DNA of 64,000 nucleotides from Robiginitalea aestuariiviva (GCF_029537735.1 NZ_JARPUQ010000003.1:56915-120914), one strand, 5' to 3'; counted from the first letter of the stretch, positions 26,858 through 35,985 are shown. Numbers and translations are program-made. The notes: generated by a model from the letters alone, not told the origin.

Positions 26858-27625
26858 ATGGCGACATACAAAAAGCGCGGACACAAGGGTACGAACAAGG
26901 CGGAAGCCACCCAGCAGGAAATCCACGACAGCACAACGGCAGAGGTTTTCAGCAGCCTCGATACCGGTGCTTCCCGGACCGAGCAGTGGGTAGCCCGCAA
27001 CCAGACGTATATCCTCGGTGTGATCGGCGTGGTGGCCGTTGCGGTATTGGGTTACCTCGGATACGAGAAATTGGTACAGGAACCCCGGGAGGCTTCTGCC
27101 AGCAATGAGCTGTTCTTCCCCATGCAGTATTTTCAGCAGGCTCAGCAGAACGAGTCCCAGGCAGATTCGCTTTACACCCTGGCTCTGAACGGGGCCGAAG
27201 GGAAGTACGGGTTACTAGATATCATGGACAACTTTTCCGGCACCAAGGCGGCCAACCTGGCCACCTACGCTGCCGGGATCTCCTACCTGCACCTGGACCA
27301 GTACGACCAGGCCATCGATTACCTGGAAGATTTTAAATCCGACGATGCCATCCTGGGCTCCGTAGGCGAAGGCGCCATTGGCGATGCGTTTATGGAACTG
27401 GGGCAGGGGAGCGATGCCCTGGATTATTATGAAAAGGCCATTGCCCACGATACCAATGCCTTTACCACCCCCCTTTACCTCCACAAGGCCGGGATAACCG
27501 CCCTGCAACTGGAGGAGTACGGTAAGGCCCTAAAATTCTTTACCCGCATTAAGGAAGAATTCCCGCAGTCTGCCCAGGCGAGCGGAGTGGAAGCCTATAT
27601 TGGCATGGCCCAAAAAGGCAACTGA
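26858..27625 (+). CDS. YfgM-like membrane-anchored TPR protein
   Basis: A 255-residue protein with a basic N-terminus, one membrane helix (about 50-68, GVIGVVAVAVLGYLGYE) and a periplasmic tetratricopeptide domain (about 120-250; LGQGSDALDYYEKAIAHD and YGKALKFFTRIKEEFPQSA). This is the plan of YfgM, which works with PpiD at the SecYEG channel in E. coli; here it is only an analogy. The ATG at 26858 was chosen because the promoter -7 box lies just in front of it. Confidence 0.8.
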   Translation: MATYKKRGHKGTNKAEATQQEIHDSTTAEVFSSLDTGASRTEQWVARNQTYILGVIGVVAVAVLGYLGYEKLVQEPREASASNELFFPMQYFQQAQQNESQADSLYTLALNGAEGKYGLLDIMDNFSGTKAANLATYAAGISYLHLDQYDQAIDYLEDFKSDDAILGSVGEGAIGDAFMELGQGSDALDYYEKAIAHDTNAFTTPLYLHKAGITALQLEEYGKALKFFTRIKEEFPQSAQASGVEAYIGMAQKGN

Positions 27626-28101
27626 TGGCCACTTCTGGAAAAGACCTTTCCGCCTTTAACCCGGACGCTCTCCCGGACGGCGCCGGTTACCGCATAGGGC
27701 TGGTGGTTTCCCAATGGAACGACGAAATTACGGGTGCCCTGGCCAGGGGAGCCCAGGAAACCCTGCTGGACCTTGGGGTGCCCGAGAACCAGATTCTGCG
27801 CTGGGATGTGCCCGGGAGTTTTGAGCTGCCCTTTGGCTGCAAGCGCATGATCGAGCGGGAACGGCCGGATGCCGTTATTGCCATCGGCAGCGTGATCCGG
27901 GGGGAAACGGCCCACTTCGATTTTGTCTGCCAGGGTACAGCCCAGGGCATCATGGACCTGAACCTGCAGCACGATGTCCCGGTGATATTCTGCGTCCTTA
28001 CCGACGACACCTGGGACCAGGCGCGGGCCCGAAGCGGCGGGCGCCATGGGAACAAAGGCGTGGAGGCGGCAGTGGCTGCCCTGCAGATGGCCGCCCTCTG
28101 A
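27625..28101 (+). CDS. ribH: 6,7-dimethyl-8-ribityllumazine synthase
   Basis: A 158-residue subunit that joins a pyrimidine amine with a butanone phosphate in the penultimate step of riboflavin synthesis. Landmarks are WNDEIT (about 31), VPGSFELP (about 62-69), GSVIRGETAHFD with the proton-shuttle His97, and a TDDTWDQARARSGGRHGNKG tail. The start overlaps the stop of the YfgM-like gene by one base, TGATG. Confidence 0.97.
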   Translation: MATSGKDLSAFNPDALPDGAGYRIGLVVSQWNDEITGALARGAQETLLDLGVPENQILRWDVPGSFELPFGCKRMIERERPDAVIAIGSVIRGETAHFDFVCQGTAQGIMDLNLQHDVPVIFCVLTDDTWDQARARSGGRHGNKGVEAAVAALQMAAL

Positions 28102-28170
28102 TCCTTTTCTTTCCCCAGCCCTGTTAACATTTTTTGGGAGGCACACGTGGCCCGGCTGCCCTATTTTAAG

Positions 28171-28178
28171 TATTTTTG
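28171..28178 (+). promoter_or_regulatory. -7-like box upstream of the small membrane protein gene
   Basis: TATTTTTG at 28171-28178, followed by 10 bp and then the ATG at 28189. It favours the shorter start over the GTG at 28147. No good -33 TTG is present, so activity is uncertain. Confidence 0.35.
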
Positions 28179-28188
28179 GGAGACTACT

Positions 28189-28479
28189 ATGGGACGATTT
28201 TCGAGGCTTCGCAAGAACAAGAAATACGGCTACACCCCCAGGTACTACGACGATAAAGGCGAAGGCAGCCCCTTTAAAATGGAGCAGCGGCTGGACCGTT
28301 TCCGCAGTACCGGTGGGGTACAGGGCGGGATCAAATCGCGCCTGAACCGGGCCTTACGCGATTCCCGACAGGAAGGCGACCCCAATTACAAACTGCGGTT
28401 CCTGCTGGTGCTGGCCATCTTGTTGCTGGTGGTGCTGTACCTGCTGGATTTTGACCTCTCCATATTTTTCCCTGAGTAA
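28189..28479 (+). CDS. Small membrane protein of the ribH-mutL interval
   Basis: A 96-residue protein: a basic N-terminal part with a KKYGYTPRYYDD segment and a short basic linker, then one membrane helix (about 70-87) and a short polar tail. It belongs to a small family next to ribH in flavobacteria that databases sometimes call riboflavin synthase subunit beta, a name I think is carried over from its neighbour. No function can be stated. It ends 1 bp before mutL. Confidence 0.7.
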   Translation: MGRFSRLRKNKKYGYTPRYYDDKGEGSPFKMEQRLDRFRSTGGVQGGIKSRLNRALRDSRQEGDPNYKLRFLLVLAILLLVVLYLLDFDLSIFFPE

Positions 28480-30339
28480 ATGCCAAACCGAATACACGTA
28501 TTACCGGATCATGTGGCCAACCAGATTGCGGCCGGGGAGGTGGTGCAGCGGCCGGCCTCTGCGGTGAAAGAGTTGCTGGAAAATGCGATTGATGCCGGCA
28601 GTACGCAGATTGAACTCATTATTAAGGATGGGGGCAAGACCCTGATCCAGGTGGTAGACAACGGTTCCGGCATGTCCGGGGAGGACGCCCTGTTGTGTTT
28701 CCGCCGCCACGCCACCTCCAAGATCAGCGGGGCGGAAGACTTGTTTCGCATTCGTACCAAGGGCTTTAGGGGGGAGGCCCTGGCTTCCATTGCCGCCATT
28801 GCCCAGGTAGAACTCACCACCCGCACGGCCGATGCCCGCCTGGCCACCCGCATCCGCATTGCCGGGGATCAGGTGCAGGCCCGGGAGGAAGCCGTGGCGC
28901 CTGAAGGCACTTCCCTGAGCGTAAAGAACCTGTTTTTCAACATCCCTGCCCGGCGGAATTTCCTGAAGTCCGCCAAGGTGGAGTTCCGCCATGTGCTGGA
29001 GGAATTCCAGCGGGTGGCCCTGGCCCACCCCGGGGTAGGGTTCCGCATGATCCACAACGAGAGCGAGGTACACCACCTGCCGGCCTCCAAGCTACGCCAA
29101 CGGATAGACTACCTCTTTGGCAACCGCATGCACGACCGGCTGGTGCCCATTACCGAGGAAACCCAACTGGCGGCCATTGGCGGGTTTGTGGTCAAACCCG
29201 AGTTTGCAAAGAAGAGCCGGGGCGAACAATACTTTTTTGTGAACGACCGCTTCATCAAAAGCCCGTACCTGCACCATGCAGTAATGGCGGCCTTTGAAGG
29301 GCTTTTAAAGCCCGATACCGTTCCCGGCTACTTCCTGTACCTGGACGTACCCCCGGAAAGCCTGGATGTCAATATCCACCCCACCAAAACCGAGGTAAAA
29401 TTTGAGGACGAACAGAGCCTGTATGCCATTTTGCGGTCGGCGGTTAAACACAGCCTGGGGCAGTTCAGCATCCGGCCGGTCCTGGATTTTGAGCGGGACC
29501 AGAACCTGGACACCCCCTATGCTTTCCGGGAGCGGGAGGTGGTGGTGCCCGAGGTGAGTGTAGACCGGAATTTCAACCCCTTTTCGGAGCCACAGGCCCG
29601 CGGGGGGGTAGCCCCACGGAGAAACGCCAGGCCTGCCGCGGGCTGGGAAGCGCTGTATGAAGGCCTGGGGGAGACCCCTGCAGGGGAACCTGCCCAGGAA
29701 TCCCTGGAGATCGAATCCGGGGCACGGGGTGGGGGACTGCTGGAAGAAGGCGACACCCTGCACCAGGATGTGCGCGGGGTTTTCCAGCTGGACCGGCGCT
29801 ACATTGTGACCCGCATCAAATCCGGGCTGTTGCTCATTGACCAACAACGCGCCCACCAGCGGGTTCTCTACGAACAGCTGCTCGAAAACATCACCCGCCA
29901 GGACCCGGTGGTGCAGACCCTGATCTTCCCCCTGGTAATTTCCCTGAACCCCGCAGAGCGCCATTTGCTGGAAGACCTGACGGACGCCCTGGAGGGCATG
30001 GGGTTCCGTTTCCGTTTGGCTGAAAACGGACCCCTGGAGATCATTGGCCTGCCGGCCCTGGTGCCCGAGGCGGAAGCCCCCGCCCTGGTGGACGGCCTGC
30101 TGGCCGGCTGGCAGCAGCACGCAGGGGAGGAAGGGTTTTCCCAGAGCGACCGCATGGCCAAGGCCCTGTGTAAGCGGCTTGCCGTAAAGCCGGGCACCGC
30201 CCTGGAACCGTCGGCCCAGCTGGCCCTGGTAAACGACCTGTTCGGGTGCAGGGACGCCCGCATGAGCCCCTTTCAGAAACCCATCCACATGACCCTCCCC
30301 CTGGAGGAACTGGACCAAAAACTCAACACCCATGGGTAG
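28480..30339 (+). CDS. mutL: DNA mismatch repair protein MutL
   Basis: A 619-residue protein. The N-terminal GHKL ATPase is intact (NAIDAG, DNGSGM, TKGFRGEAL, GTSLSVKNLFFN), followed by a linker at about 335-420. The C-terminal domain has lost the endonuclease motifs: DQHA(X)2E(X)4E reads DQQRAHQR (Asp454 to Arg461), and the CPHGRP segment reads SPFQKP (residues 596-601). It probably acts as a matchmaker without nicking activity or with a weak one. Starts directly after the small membrane protein. Confidence 0.95.
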   Translation: MPNRIHVLPDHVANQIAAGEVVQRPASAVKELLENAIDAGSTQIELIIKDGGKTLIQVVDNGSGMSGEDALLCFRRHATSKISGAEDLFRIRTKGFRGEALASIAAIAQVELTTRTADARLATRIRIAGDQVQAREEAVAPEGTSLSVKNLFFNIPARRNFLKSAKVEFRHVLEEFQRVALAHPGVGFRMIHNESEVHHLPASKLRQRIDYLFGNRMHDRLVPITEETQLAAIGGFVVKPEFAKKSRGEQYFFVNDRFIKSPYLHHAVMAAFEGLLKPDTVPGYFLYLDVPPESLDVNIHPTKTEVKFEDEQSLYAILRSAVKHSLGQFSIRPVLDFERDQNLDTPYAFREREVVVPEVSVDRNFNPFSEPQARGGVAPRRNARPAAGWEALYEGLGETPAGEPAQESLEIESGARGGGLLEEGDTLHQDVRGVFQLDRRYIVTRIKSGLLLIDQQRAHQRVLYEQLLENITRQDPVVQTLIFPLVISLNPAERHLLEDLTDALEGMGFRFRLAENGPLEIIGLPALVPEAEAPALVDGLLAGWQQHAGEEGFSQSDRMAKALCKRLAVKPGTALEPSAQLALVNDLFGCRDARMSPFQKPIHMTLPLEELDQKLNTHG

Positions 30340-31078
30340 ACTTACCGACGGCATCAAGCATTTGCTGATCATTAACCTGATCTTTTTCGTAGCCACCGCC
30401 CTGTATGGGGATCGACTGTTTGACTGGTTTGCGCTCTGGTACCCCGAGAACCCGCATTTTTCCTGGTGGCAGATTGGCACCCATATGTTTATGCACGGGG
30501 GTCTTGCCCATATTTTCTTCAATATGTATGCGCTATGGGCCTTTGGTTCCCCCCTGGAGCAGATGTGGGGCACCCGGAAGTTCCTCTTCTTTTATTTCTC
30601 CGCCGGGCTGGGGGCCGCCCTGATCCATACCGGGGTGAATATGTACTATGTGCAGCAGGGGGTGGAGGCCCTGGTACAGGCCGGGGTAGCCAAGAGCGAG
30701 GTCCTGCAACTGCTGGCCAGCGGGGAAGCCCCCCGGAGTTGGCTGCAACTGGCCGACCCGGAAAAGGTGCAAACCATGGCGGATACCTTCTATTCTCCTG
30801 CGGTGGGGGCCTCCGGGGCCATTTACGGGATTTTGGTCGCCTTTGGGATGTCTTTTCCCAACAGCGAACTCTTCCTTATCTTTTTGCCCATCCCCATCAA
30901 GGCGAAGTATTTTATCCCGGTGCTCATAGGCCTGGACTTGTTTTCGGGGGTTACGGGCTATTCCATCTTCGGGTCCGGCATTGCGCACTTTGCCCACGTG
31001 GGCGGGGCGCTCTTCGGCTTCCTGATGATGTGGTACTGGAAGCGCAACCAGTTTAACCAAAACCGTTGGGATTTATAA
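30332..31078 (+). CDS. Rhomboid intramembrane serine protease 1
   Basis: A 248-residue six-helix membrane protease with catalytic Ser161 in GASGAIYG and His222 in HFAHVGG. A loop of about 50 residues between helices 2 and 4 (about 106-155) is longer than in typical family members. It overlaps the mutL stop by 8 bases (ATGGGTAG). Cleavage targets are unknown. Confidence 0.92.
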   Translation: MGRLTDGIKHLLIINLIFFVATALYGDRLFDWFALWYPENPHFSWWQIGTHMFMHGGLAHIFFNMYALWAFGSPLEQMWGTRKFLFFYFSAGLGAALIHTGVNMYYVQQGVEALVQAGVAKSEVLQLLASGEAPRSWLQLADPEKVQTMADTFYSPAVGASGAIYGILVAFGMSFPNSELFLIFLPIPIKAKYFIPVLIGLDLFSGVTGYSIFGSGIAHFAHVGGALFGFLMMWYWKRNQFNQNRWDL

Positions 31079-31079
31079 G

Positions 31080-31940
31080 ATGCAGGGAGGACTCAGATAC
31101 CAGTTTGCGCGGCTCAGCATAGCCGAAAAGCTCATTGTGGTGAATGTGGCGGTCTTTATCGTCTTTAAGCTCACCGCCTTCCTGATGGCTATGCCCGCCT
31201 GGCGCCTGGAGGCCTGGCTGCACCTGCCCAAGGATTTCTTCGACTTCCTGACCCAGCCCTGGTCCCTGGTCACCTACTCCTTTTTGCATGGGGGTTTATG
31301 GCACCTGTTTTTCAACATGCTGATGCTGTATTACGTGGGGCGGATCTTTCTGAATTTGTTTGGCCCGCGCCGCTTTATCAATGTCTATTTCCTGGGGGTA
31401 ATCCTGGGTGGGGCATTCTTCCTCACGGCCTATAACATCTTCCCGGCCTTTTACCAAAGCCAGTCGCCCCTGGTGGGGGCCTCGGCCGGGGTTATGGCGG
31501 TGCTGATTTTTATCTGTACCTATATGCCCAACCAGGAGGTGCGGGTGTTTTTCTTCAACCTGAAACTCTGGTATGTGGGGGCTTTCTTTGTGTTGCTGGA
31601 CCTGGTTACGATCCCGATGGGAGACAACCCGGGCGGGCGGCTGGCCCACCTGGGAGGCGCTTTGTTGGGGTATCTATACGCCCGGGGCTCCCTGCAGGGC
31701 AAGGACCTGGGGGCGGGTTTCTCCCGCATGCTGGACGCCGTGGCCGGGCTCTTTGAGCGCAAACCCCGCAAGGCTCCCATGAAAACAGTGTACAAAAAGG
31801 CTGCGCCCAAAGCAGACCACGGCAAAGCGGCGCGCCAGCGCAAAATTGACGGCATCCTGGATAAGATCAGCAAAAGCGGGTATGAAAGCCTGACCCAGGC
31901 CGAAAAAGACTTCCTTTTTAAAGCCGGGAAAGAAGACTAA
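31080..31940 (+). CDS. Rhomboid intramembrane serine protease 2
   Basis: A 286-residue paralogue with catalytic Ser135 in GASAGVMA and His190 in LAHLGGA. It is followed by a soluble C-terminal tail of about 75 residues, basic (KKAAPKADHGKAARQRK) and ending in a short helical KIDGILDKISKSGYESLTQ segment that recurs at the end of flavobacterial rhomboids. It begins one base after the stop of the first rhomboid gene and shares a 4-bp convergent overlap with the next gene. Confidence 0.92.
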   Translation: MQGGLRYQFARLSIAEKLIVVNVAVFIVFKLTAFLMAMPAWRLEAWLHLPKDFFDFLTQPWSLVTYSFLHGGLWHLFFNMLMLYYVGRIFLNLFGPRRFINVYFLGVILGGAFFLTAYNIFPAFYQSQSPLVGASAGVMAVLIFICTYMPNQEVRVFFFNLKLWYVGAFFVLLDLVTIPMGDNPGGRLAHLGGALLGYLYARGSLQGKDLGAGFSRMLDAVAGLFERKPRKAPMKTVYKKAAPKADHGKAARQRKIDGILDKISKSGYESLTQAEKDFLFKAGKED

Positions 31941-32248
31941 CCCATCAGGGCGCAATCGGCCCCGTCCGCCATCAGGTGGATCAGCAGCCCCAGTCCCAGC
32001 GGCCGCGTCTTGGGCAGGGCGGCCAGCACAATGTACACGGGCACGGCCCAGAAGGAATGCAACGGGTGGAACCCCAGGCTACATCGGTTGGGGTCGAATA
32101 CCGGATCGGCCAACAGGTGGTCTGCATCAATGGCCATCCCGGCCCACAGCCACAGCAGGGCGCGCCAGGGCTTTTCCGGGAAGGCCCAAAAGGCGATCAC
32201 CACCGGAAGCAGCAGATGTATGCCGTAATGTACCCACTCCCTACCCAT
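31937..32248 (-). CDS. DUF6122-type small membrane protein
   Basis: A 103-residue hydrophobic protein with three or four membrane helices and His/Asp-rich loops: IDADHLLADP and FHPLHSFW. These resemble a metal-dependent-hydrolase-like or YdjM-like core, but no function is known. It overlaps the WbqC gene by 8 bases (ATGGGTAG) and the convergent rhomboid gene by 4 bases. Confidence 0.7.
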   Translation of the reverse strand: MGREWVHYGIHLLLPVVIAFWAFPEKPWRALLWLWAGMAIDADHLLADPVFDPNRCSLGFHPLHSFWAVPVYIVLAALPKTRPLGLGLLIHLMADGADCALMG

Positions 32249-32873
32249 GGGCGGGAAGGGTCAGGGTACGCAGGTACTCCCTGGCCTGAGGCCCTTCGTT
32301 AAAGAGCAGGTCCAGGGTACTCATGGCGGGCAGGAACCCGTGCCGGTCTTCAAAGACCTGGTGGTAAGGGGGCTGGGGCCCGTCCAGGCCCGTTTTGGCA
32401 TGGATCAGCCCGCGGGCATCCACCCATGGGGTTACCTCTTCTTTATAGCTTTCGGTTTGAGCCTCCGGAAAGGAGATGTCCAATAGGCGGCATAGCAGTT
32501 GGATGGTGGCCAGGTCCCAGGCCATCAGCGAATCGAAAGGGGTTTCATAGAGGGGCCTGACCTCCGTTTCGTAGAATTCGAAAAAAGGGGCAGAGCGGTA
32601 GGCGGTCTCCAGGCTGCGCCAGTGCTGCCGCTGCCAGGGATAGGTGTTGTCTATCAACACCTCCCGGAAACGCTGCCGTCCATGGCGGCCACCTACATGG
32701 CGGATGGGGATATTGAGCATCAGCCGGCCCCGGTCCGTACAGATGTAGCAGCGGTTGCGGTAGGTCTGTTTCTGGTAATTGTCCCAGGCCTCCCACAGGA
32801 CCTCACCCTGCAACAGGCAGGCCATGGTGTCCGGGTTGGGGAAATAAGCCGGGTGCAGCAGGAACAGAGCCAA
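32241..32873 (-). CDS. WbqC-family protein
   Basis: A 210-residue protein of the WbqC-like family (LLHPAYFPNPD at the start, then NIPIRHVGG and IDNTYPWQRQHWRSLETAY). Family members lie in O-antigen or envelope gene clusters and the fold suggests a hydrolase or acyltransferase; the reaction is not defined. The start is a TTG at 32873, three bases after the lepB TGA; this start keeps the conserved HPAYFP opening. Position in a lepB operon is typical of flavobacteria. Confidence 0.75.
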   Translation of the reverse strand: MALFLLHPAYFPNPDTMACLLQGEVLWEAWDNYQKQTYRNRCYICTDRGRLMLNIPIRHVGGRHGRQRFREVLIDNTYPWQRQHWRSLETAYRSAPFFEFYETEVRPLYETPFDSLMAWDLATIQLLCRLLDISFPEAQTESYKEEVTPWVDARGLIHAKTGLDGPQPPYHQVFEDRHGFLPAMSTLDLLFNEGPQAREYLRTLTLPAHG

Positions 32874-32876
32874 AAG

Positions 32877-34583
32877 TCAGGCGTTTTTTCGTTTTTTGCG
32901 GCGGCGCCACAAGTAATCCCCGACAAAATAGGCGGCCAGGGCCAGCAGGAAGATGCGGAAATAGGAGCGGGGCTCCCCGGAGCCGCCCACGGTGGTAAAG
33001 ATGCGGTCCCACCTGGGTTTCCAGTTGGCTATGCCCTGGTTGAAATTGTCGAAACTCATCCAGATAAAGACGGGCTTGCCCACAATGTGGTTCTCCGGTA
33101 CGTATCCCCAGGCCCGGCTGTCTTCGGAGTGGTCGCGGTTGTCCCCCATCATCCAGTAATAGTTCTGGGAGAAGGTGTAGTGGTCTGCCGGCTGCCCGTC
33201 TACCAGCACCTGGGTGCCGGAAACCCCAACCTCATGGCCTTCGTAATCCCGGATGATCTTTTTGTAAAAGGGCAGGCTCTCCGGGGTCAGGGCCACGCGG
33301 TCGCCTTTGCCCGGGATATAGATGGGACCAAACTGGTCTGTGTTCCAGGGGTATTGCGGGCTTTGGGGGAAGATGTTGCCCCCGGGCACCCCTGCGGGTT
33401 CCACCAGGCGCACCACGGAATCGACCCCGGAAATGCCCCGCAGGGCTTCGGCCATCTGGTCGGTAAGGGCCACAATGCGCTCGCGGGCCGGCAGTTCCCG
33501 GATTTGCCGGAGCCCGGCCTGGCGTACCACCTCAATGGGGAGCCCCCGCGCATCCGTAATCAAAAGGGTTTGCCCCGCCTGGCTGCCCATTTGCAGGGTA
33601 TAGCCTTCCAGGAATTTGGCCTGGGACGGGTTCAGGGGTTCGCAGGCATAGGTGCGCAGGAACTCATCGGCTCCTACCTGCTGGAACCAGCGGGTAGAAA
33701 CGCCCTTCTGGCTGTAGGCAGTATAGTCGTACATGGGGCGCGCACGGTCGGACAATTGCAGGGGCTTGCCATTGATGTAGACATAGCCGTCAATGACCTG
33801 CAGGGAGTCCCCAGGGGTGCCCACGCAGCGCTTCACATAATTCGATTTTTTGTCGATGGGTTTATCCACCCCCTTTTCGATCCGGAAGAACTGGCGGACC
33901 GTATCGGCCGGCCAGCTAAAGACCACCAGGTCGTTCTTCTTCACCTGCTGGAACCCCGGCAGGCGCATATAGGGGAGCTGGGGTTTTTTCAGGTACGAGC
34001 GCACCCCCAGCCCCGGCAGGGTATCGTGAACCATAGGCGCGGCCACTGTGGTCATAGGCAGCCTTGCCCCATAGTGGAACTTGCTTACAAAGAGCAGGTC
34101 GCCCACCCTAAGGGTGCGTTCCAGGGAGGGGGTAGGGATCACATAGGGCTGCATGAAATAGGTGTGGACCAGGGTGGCAGCTACCACCGCAAAAACGATG
34201 GAACTCACCCATTCCCCGGAGGCGGACTTCGGGTTCAGGTCCCGGTCTGCCCGGTACGTCAGATTTCCGGTGTAATTCAGGTAGGCGATGTAAAAGCCCA
34301 GGGTAAGCAGGACCGCCCAGGTATCCACCAGCCGCGTTTTCCCGAAGCTGCGCACGGTTTCCACCCAGACCACCGGGAACATCAACAGGTTTATGATGGG
34401 CAGGAACAACAGCAGGACCCACCATTTGGGCCTGCGGATGATCTGCATCAGCACCATGGCATTGTAAATGGGGATGGCGGCTTCCCAGGCCTTGCGCCCT
34501 GCGGCCTGATAGAGTTTCCAGGTGCCCAGAAAGTGCACCACCTGTACGGCGAGAATGAAAATGATCCACTGGGTGTAGTCCAT
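32877..34583 (-). CDS. lepB: Signal peptidase I, long Bacteroidota type
   Basis: A 568-residue type I signal peptidase, about twice the usual size. N-terminal membrane helices (about 5-22, 55-75, 88-105 and 128-145) precede the nucleophile Ser153 in PTPSLERTL. The general-base Lys251 sits in NYVKRCVGTPGD. The region between about 280 and 470 is a large insertion. The C-terminal GDNRDHSEDSR and a final membrane helix (about 540-560) follow. It cleaves signal peptides of exported proteins. Confidence 0.95.
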   Translation of the reverse strand: MDYTQWIIFILAVQVVHFLGTWKLYQAAGRKAWEAAIPIYNAMVLMQIIRRPKWWVLLLFLPIINLLMFPVVWVETVRSFGKTRLVDTWAVLLTLGFYIAYLNYTGNLTYRADRDLNPKSASGEWVSSIVFAVVAATLVHTYFMQPYVIPTPSLERTLRVGDLLFVSKFHYGARLPMTTVAAPMVHDTLPGLGVRSYLKKPQLPYMRLPGFQQVKKNDLVVFSWPADTVRQFFRIEKGVDKPIDKKSNYVKRCVGTPGDSLQVIDGYVYINGKPLQLSDRARPMYDYTAYSQKGVSTRWFQQVGADEFLRTYACEPLNPSQAKFLEGYTLQMGSQAGQTLLITDARGLPIEVVRQAGLRQIRELPARERIVALTDQMAEALRGISGVDSVVRLVEPAGVPGGNIFPQSPQYPWNTDQFGPIYIPGKGDRVALTPESLPFYKKIIRDYEGHEVGVSGTQVLVDGQPADHYTFSQNYYWMMGDNRDHSEDSRAWGYVPENHIVGKPVFIWMSFDNFNQGIANWKPRWDRIFTTVGGSGEPRSYFRIFLLALAAYFVGDYLWRRRKKRKNA

Positions 34584-34635
34584 AGAGGTCCTTTTGGTTC
34601 AAAGAACGCCCTTCACGCGCAGTTGCGCCAAGGGC

Positions 34636-35337
34636 TTAACGGAGGTTTAACACGTCTTGCATCCCGAAAATACCCTTTTTTCCGAGAATCCACTCGGCCG
34701 CAACCACCGCGCCGGTGGCAAAGCCTTCCCGGTTGTGGGCGGTATGGATAATGTCGATCCGGTCCACTTCGGAGACGTAGGATACCCGATGGGTGCCGGG
34801 GGTATCCCCAAGGCGCAGGGAATGGACGGGCAGTTCCCCTTCCTTTGGGTCTTGCTGGGTCCAGGCGGTGTAGGCGCTGTTTTCAATCAGCCCTTCGGCC
34901 AGGGTAATGGCCGTGCCGCTAGGGGCATCCAGTTTCCGGGTATGATGGGTTTCTTCGATTTCGGCCCGGTACCCCGGGGCCTGCTGCATAAGCTGCGCCA
35001 GGTGGGCATTCAGGGCAAAGAAGAGGTTTACCCCCAGGCTGAAATTGGAGGCATAGAGGAAGGCGCCGGCATGCTCCCGGCACAGGGCGCAGGCATCGTC
35101 GTAGCGATCCAGCCACCCGGTGGTCCCGGAAATGACGGGTACCCCGGCTTCCAGACACCGGCTGATGTTGCCGAAGGCGGCTTCGGGACTGCTGAAATCG
35201 ATGGCCACATCGGTTTGCTCAAAGGGAACCGGGTCTTCCGGCCCGTCTATACGCGCGGCAATACGGTGCCCCCGGGCTTCGGCTATCTTTTCGACCAGCC
35301 GGCCCATGGTCCCGTATCCGAATAGGGTAATCTGCAT
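34636..35337 (-). CDS. dapB: 4-hydroxy-tetrahydrodipicolinate reductase
   Basis: A 233-residue enzyme that reduces hydroxytetrahydrodipicolinate with NAD(P)H on the lysine/meso-diaminopimelate route. It has an N-terminal dinucleotide site GYGTMG (residues 7-12), SGTTGW, then the signature ETHHTRKLDAPSGTA with the catalytic histidine and lysine. It is somewhat shorter than the E. coli enzyme (273), which is normal for this phylum. It is separated from the DUF5683 gene by three bases. Confidence 0.95.
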   Translation of the reverse strand: MQITLFGYGTMGRLVEKIAEARGHRIAARIDGPEDPVPFEQTDVAIDFSSPEAAFGNISRCLEAGVPVISGTTGWLDRYDDACALCREHAGAFLYASNFSLGVNLFFALNAHLAQLMQQAPGYRAEIEETHHTRKLDAPSGTAITLAEGLIENSAYTAWTQQDPKEGELPVHSLRLGDTPGTHRVSYVSEVDRIDIIHTAHNREGFATGAVVAAEWILGKKGIFGMQDVLNLR

Positions 35338-35340
35338 GGG

Positions 35341-35985
35341 TTAAAATCTGATGCTGAGGGCCAACCCGTAATGCGGGTCGGCACTGATGGGGTTCACGTC
35401 CAGGTAGGGCTGGAAATCCAGGCTTAGGTTCTCGTCTACATTGTACTGCCTCAGGTGGGCATCCACATTGGCATCAATGATGTTCAGGGCGTAGAGGGCC
35501 ACCGTGATAAGCAGGGCCAGGTCCCGGTCCCGCTGGTAGCGCTCCTGCCCGTCCTGAAGGGCTTCGTCCGACAGGACCGGGGAGGTGGGGATGATGTTGT
35601 CGTCCCGGTTGATGTCGTAAAATTCGTCGTCCGTAAAGCCCGCCCGCCGCCGTTTAAAAGCCGTGCGGTAACGATCGTACAGCCCATCGTTAAAAAGGTA
35701 TACATAGGTGCCTGTCCCGATAGCGCCCCAAACGATGGGGATTTTCCAGTACCGCTTGTTGTAGGCCTGCCCCAGGCCGGGCAGGACGGCCGAGTAGAAA
35801 GCGGCCTTGCTGGGGGCAAGGGGGTTGATGGCTTTTTTCTCCACCATATCCACCACCACACCCTGCCTGGCCAGTTCCGTCTGCAGGGAGTCTGCATCCG
35901 AAGGGGCCGGCGGATTTTCTTCCTGGGCCATCCCCAGGGCGGCCACCCAGAGGGCCAAAAGGGTAAGCAAGCGGGTTTTAAGCAC
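35341..35985 (-). CDS. DUF5683 exported protein
   Basis: A 214-residue protein with a signal peptide (TRLLTLLALWVAALGMAQ, cleavage near residue 20). The conserved AAFYSAVLPGLGQAYNKRYWKIP segment contains the family core GLGQ and a membrane-associated helix, and a hydrophobic segment (LALLITVALYALNIID) follows. The protein ends in beta-strand-rich sequence ending in Phe (GLALSIRF), as in outer-membrane proteins. Start is the GTG at 35985, 8 bases inside the parB end. Function unknown; position after parAB is conserved in flavobacteria. Confidence 0.8.
   Translation of the reverse strand: MLKTRLLTLLALWVAALGMAQEENPPAPSDADSLQTELARQGVVVDMVEKKAINPLAPSKAAFYSAVLPGLGQAYNKRYWKIPIVWGAIGTGTYVYLFNDGLYDRYRTAFKRRRAGFTDDEFYDINRDDNIIPTSPVLSDEALQDGQERYQRDRDLALLITVALYALNIIDANVDAHLRQYNVDENLSLDFQPYLDVNPISADPHYGLALSIRF

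Noticed and set aside
26752..28146. FMN or cobalamin riboswitch for ribH or the mutase
   Set aside because: Intergenic leaders are too short and no conserved helices were recognised; ribH overlaps the gene before it.
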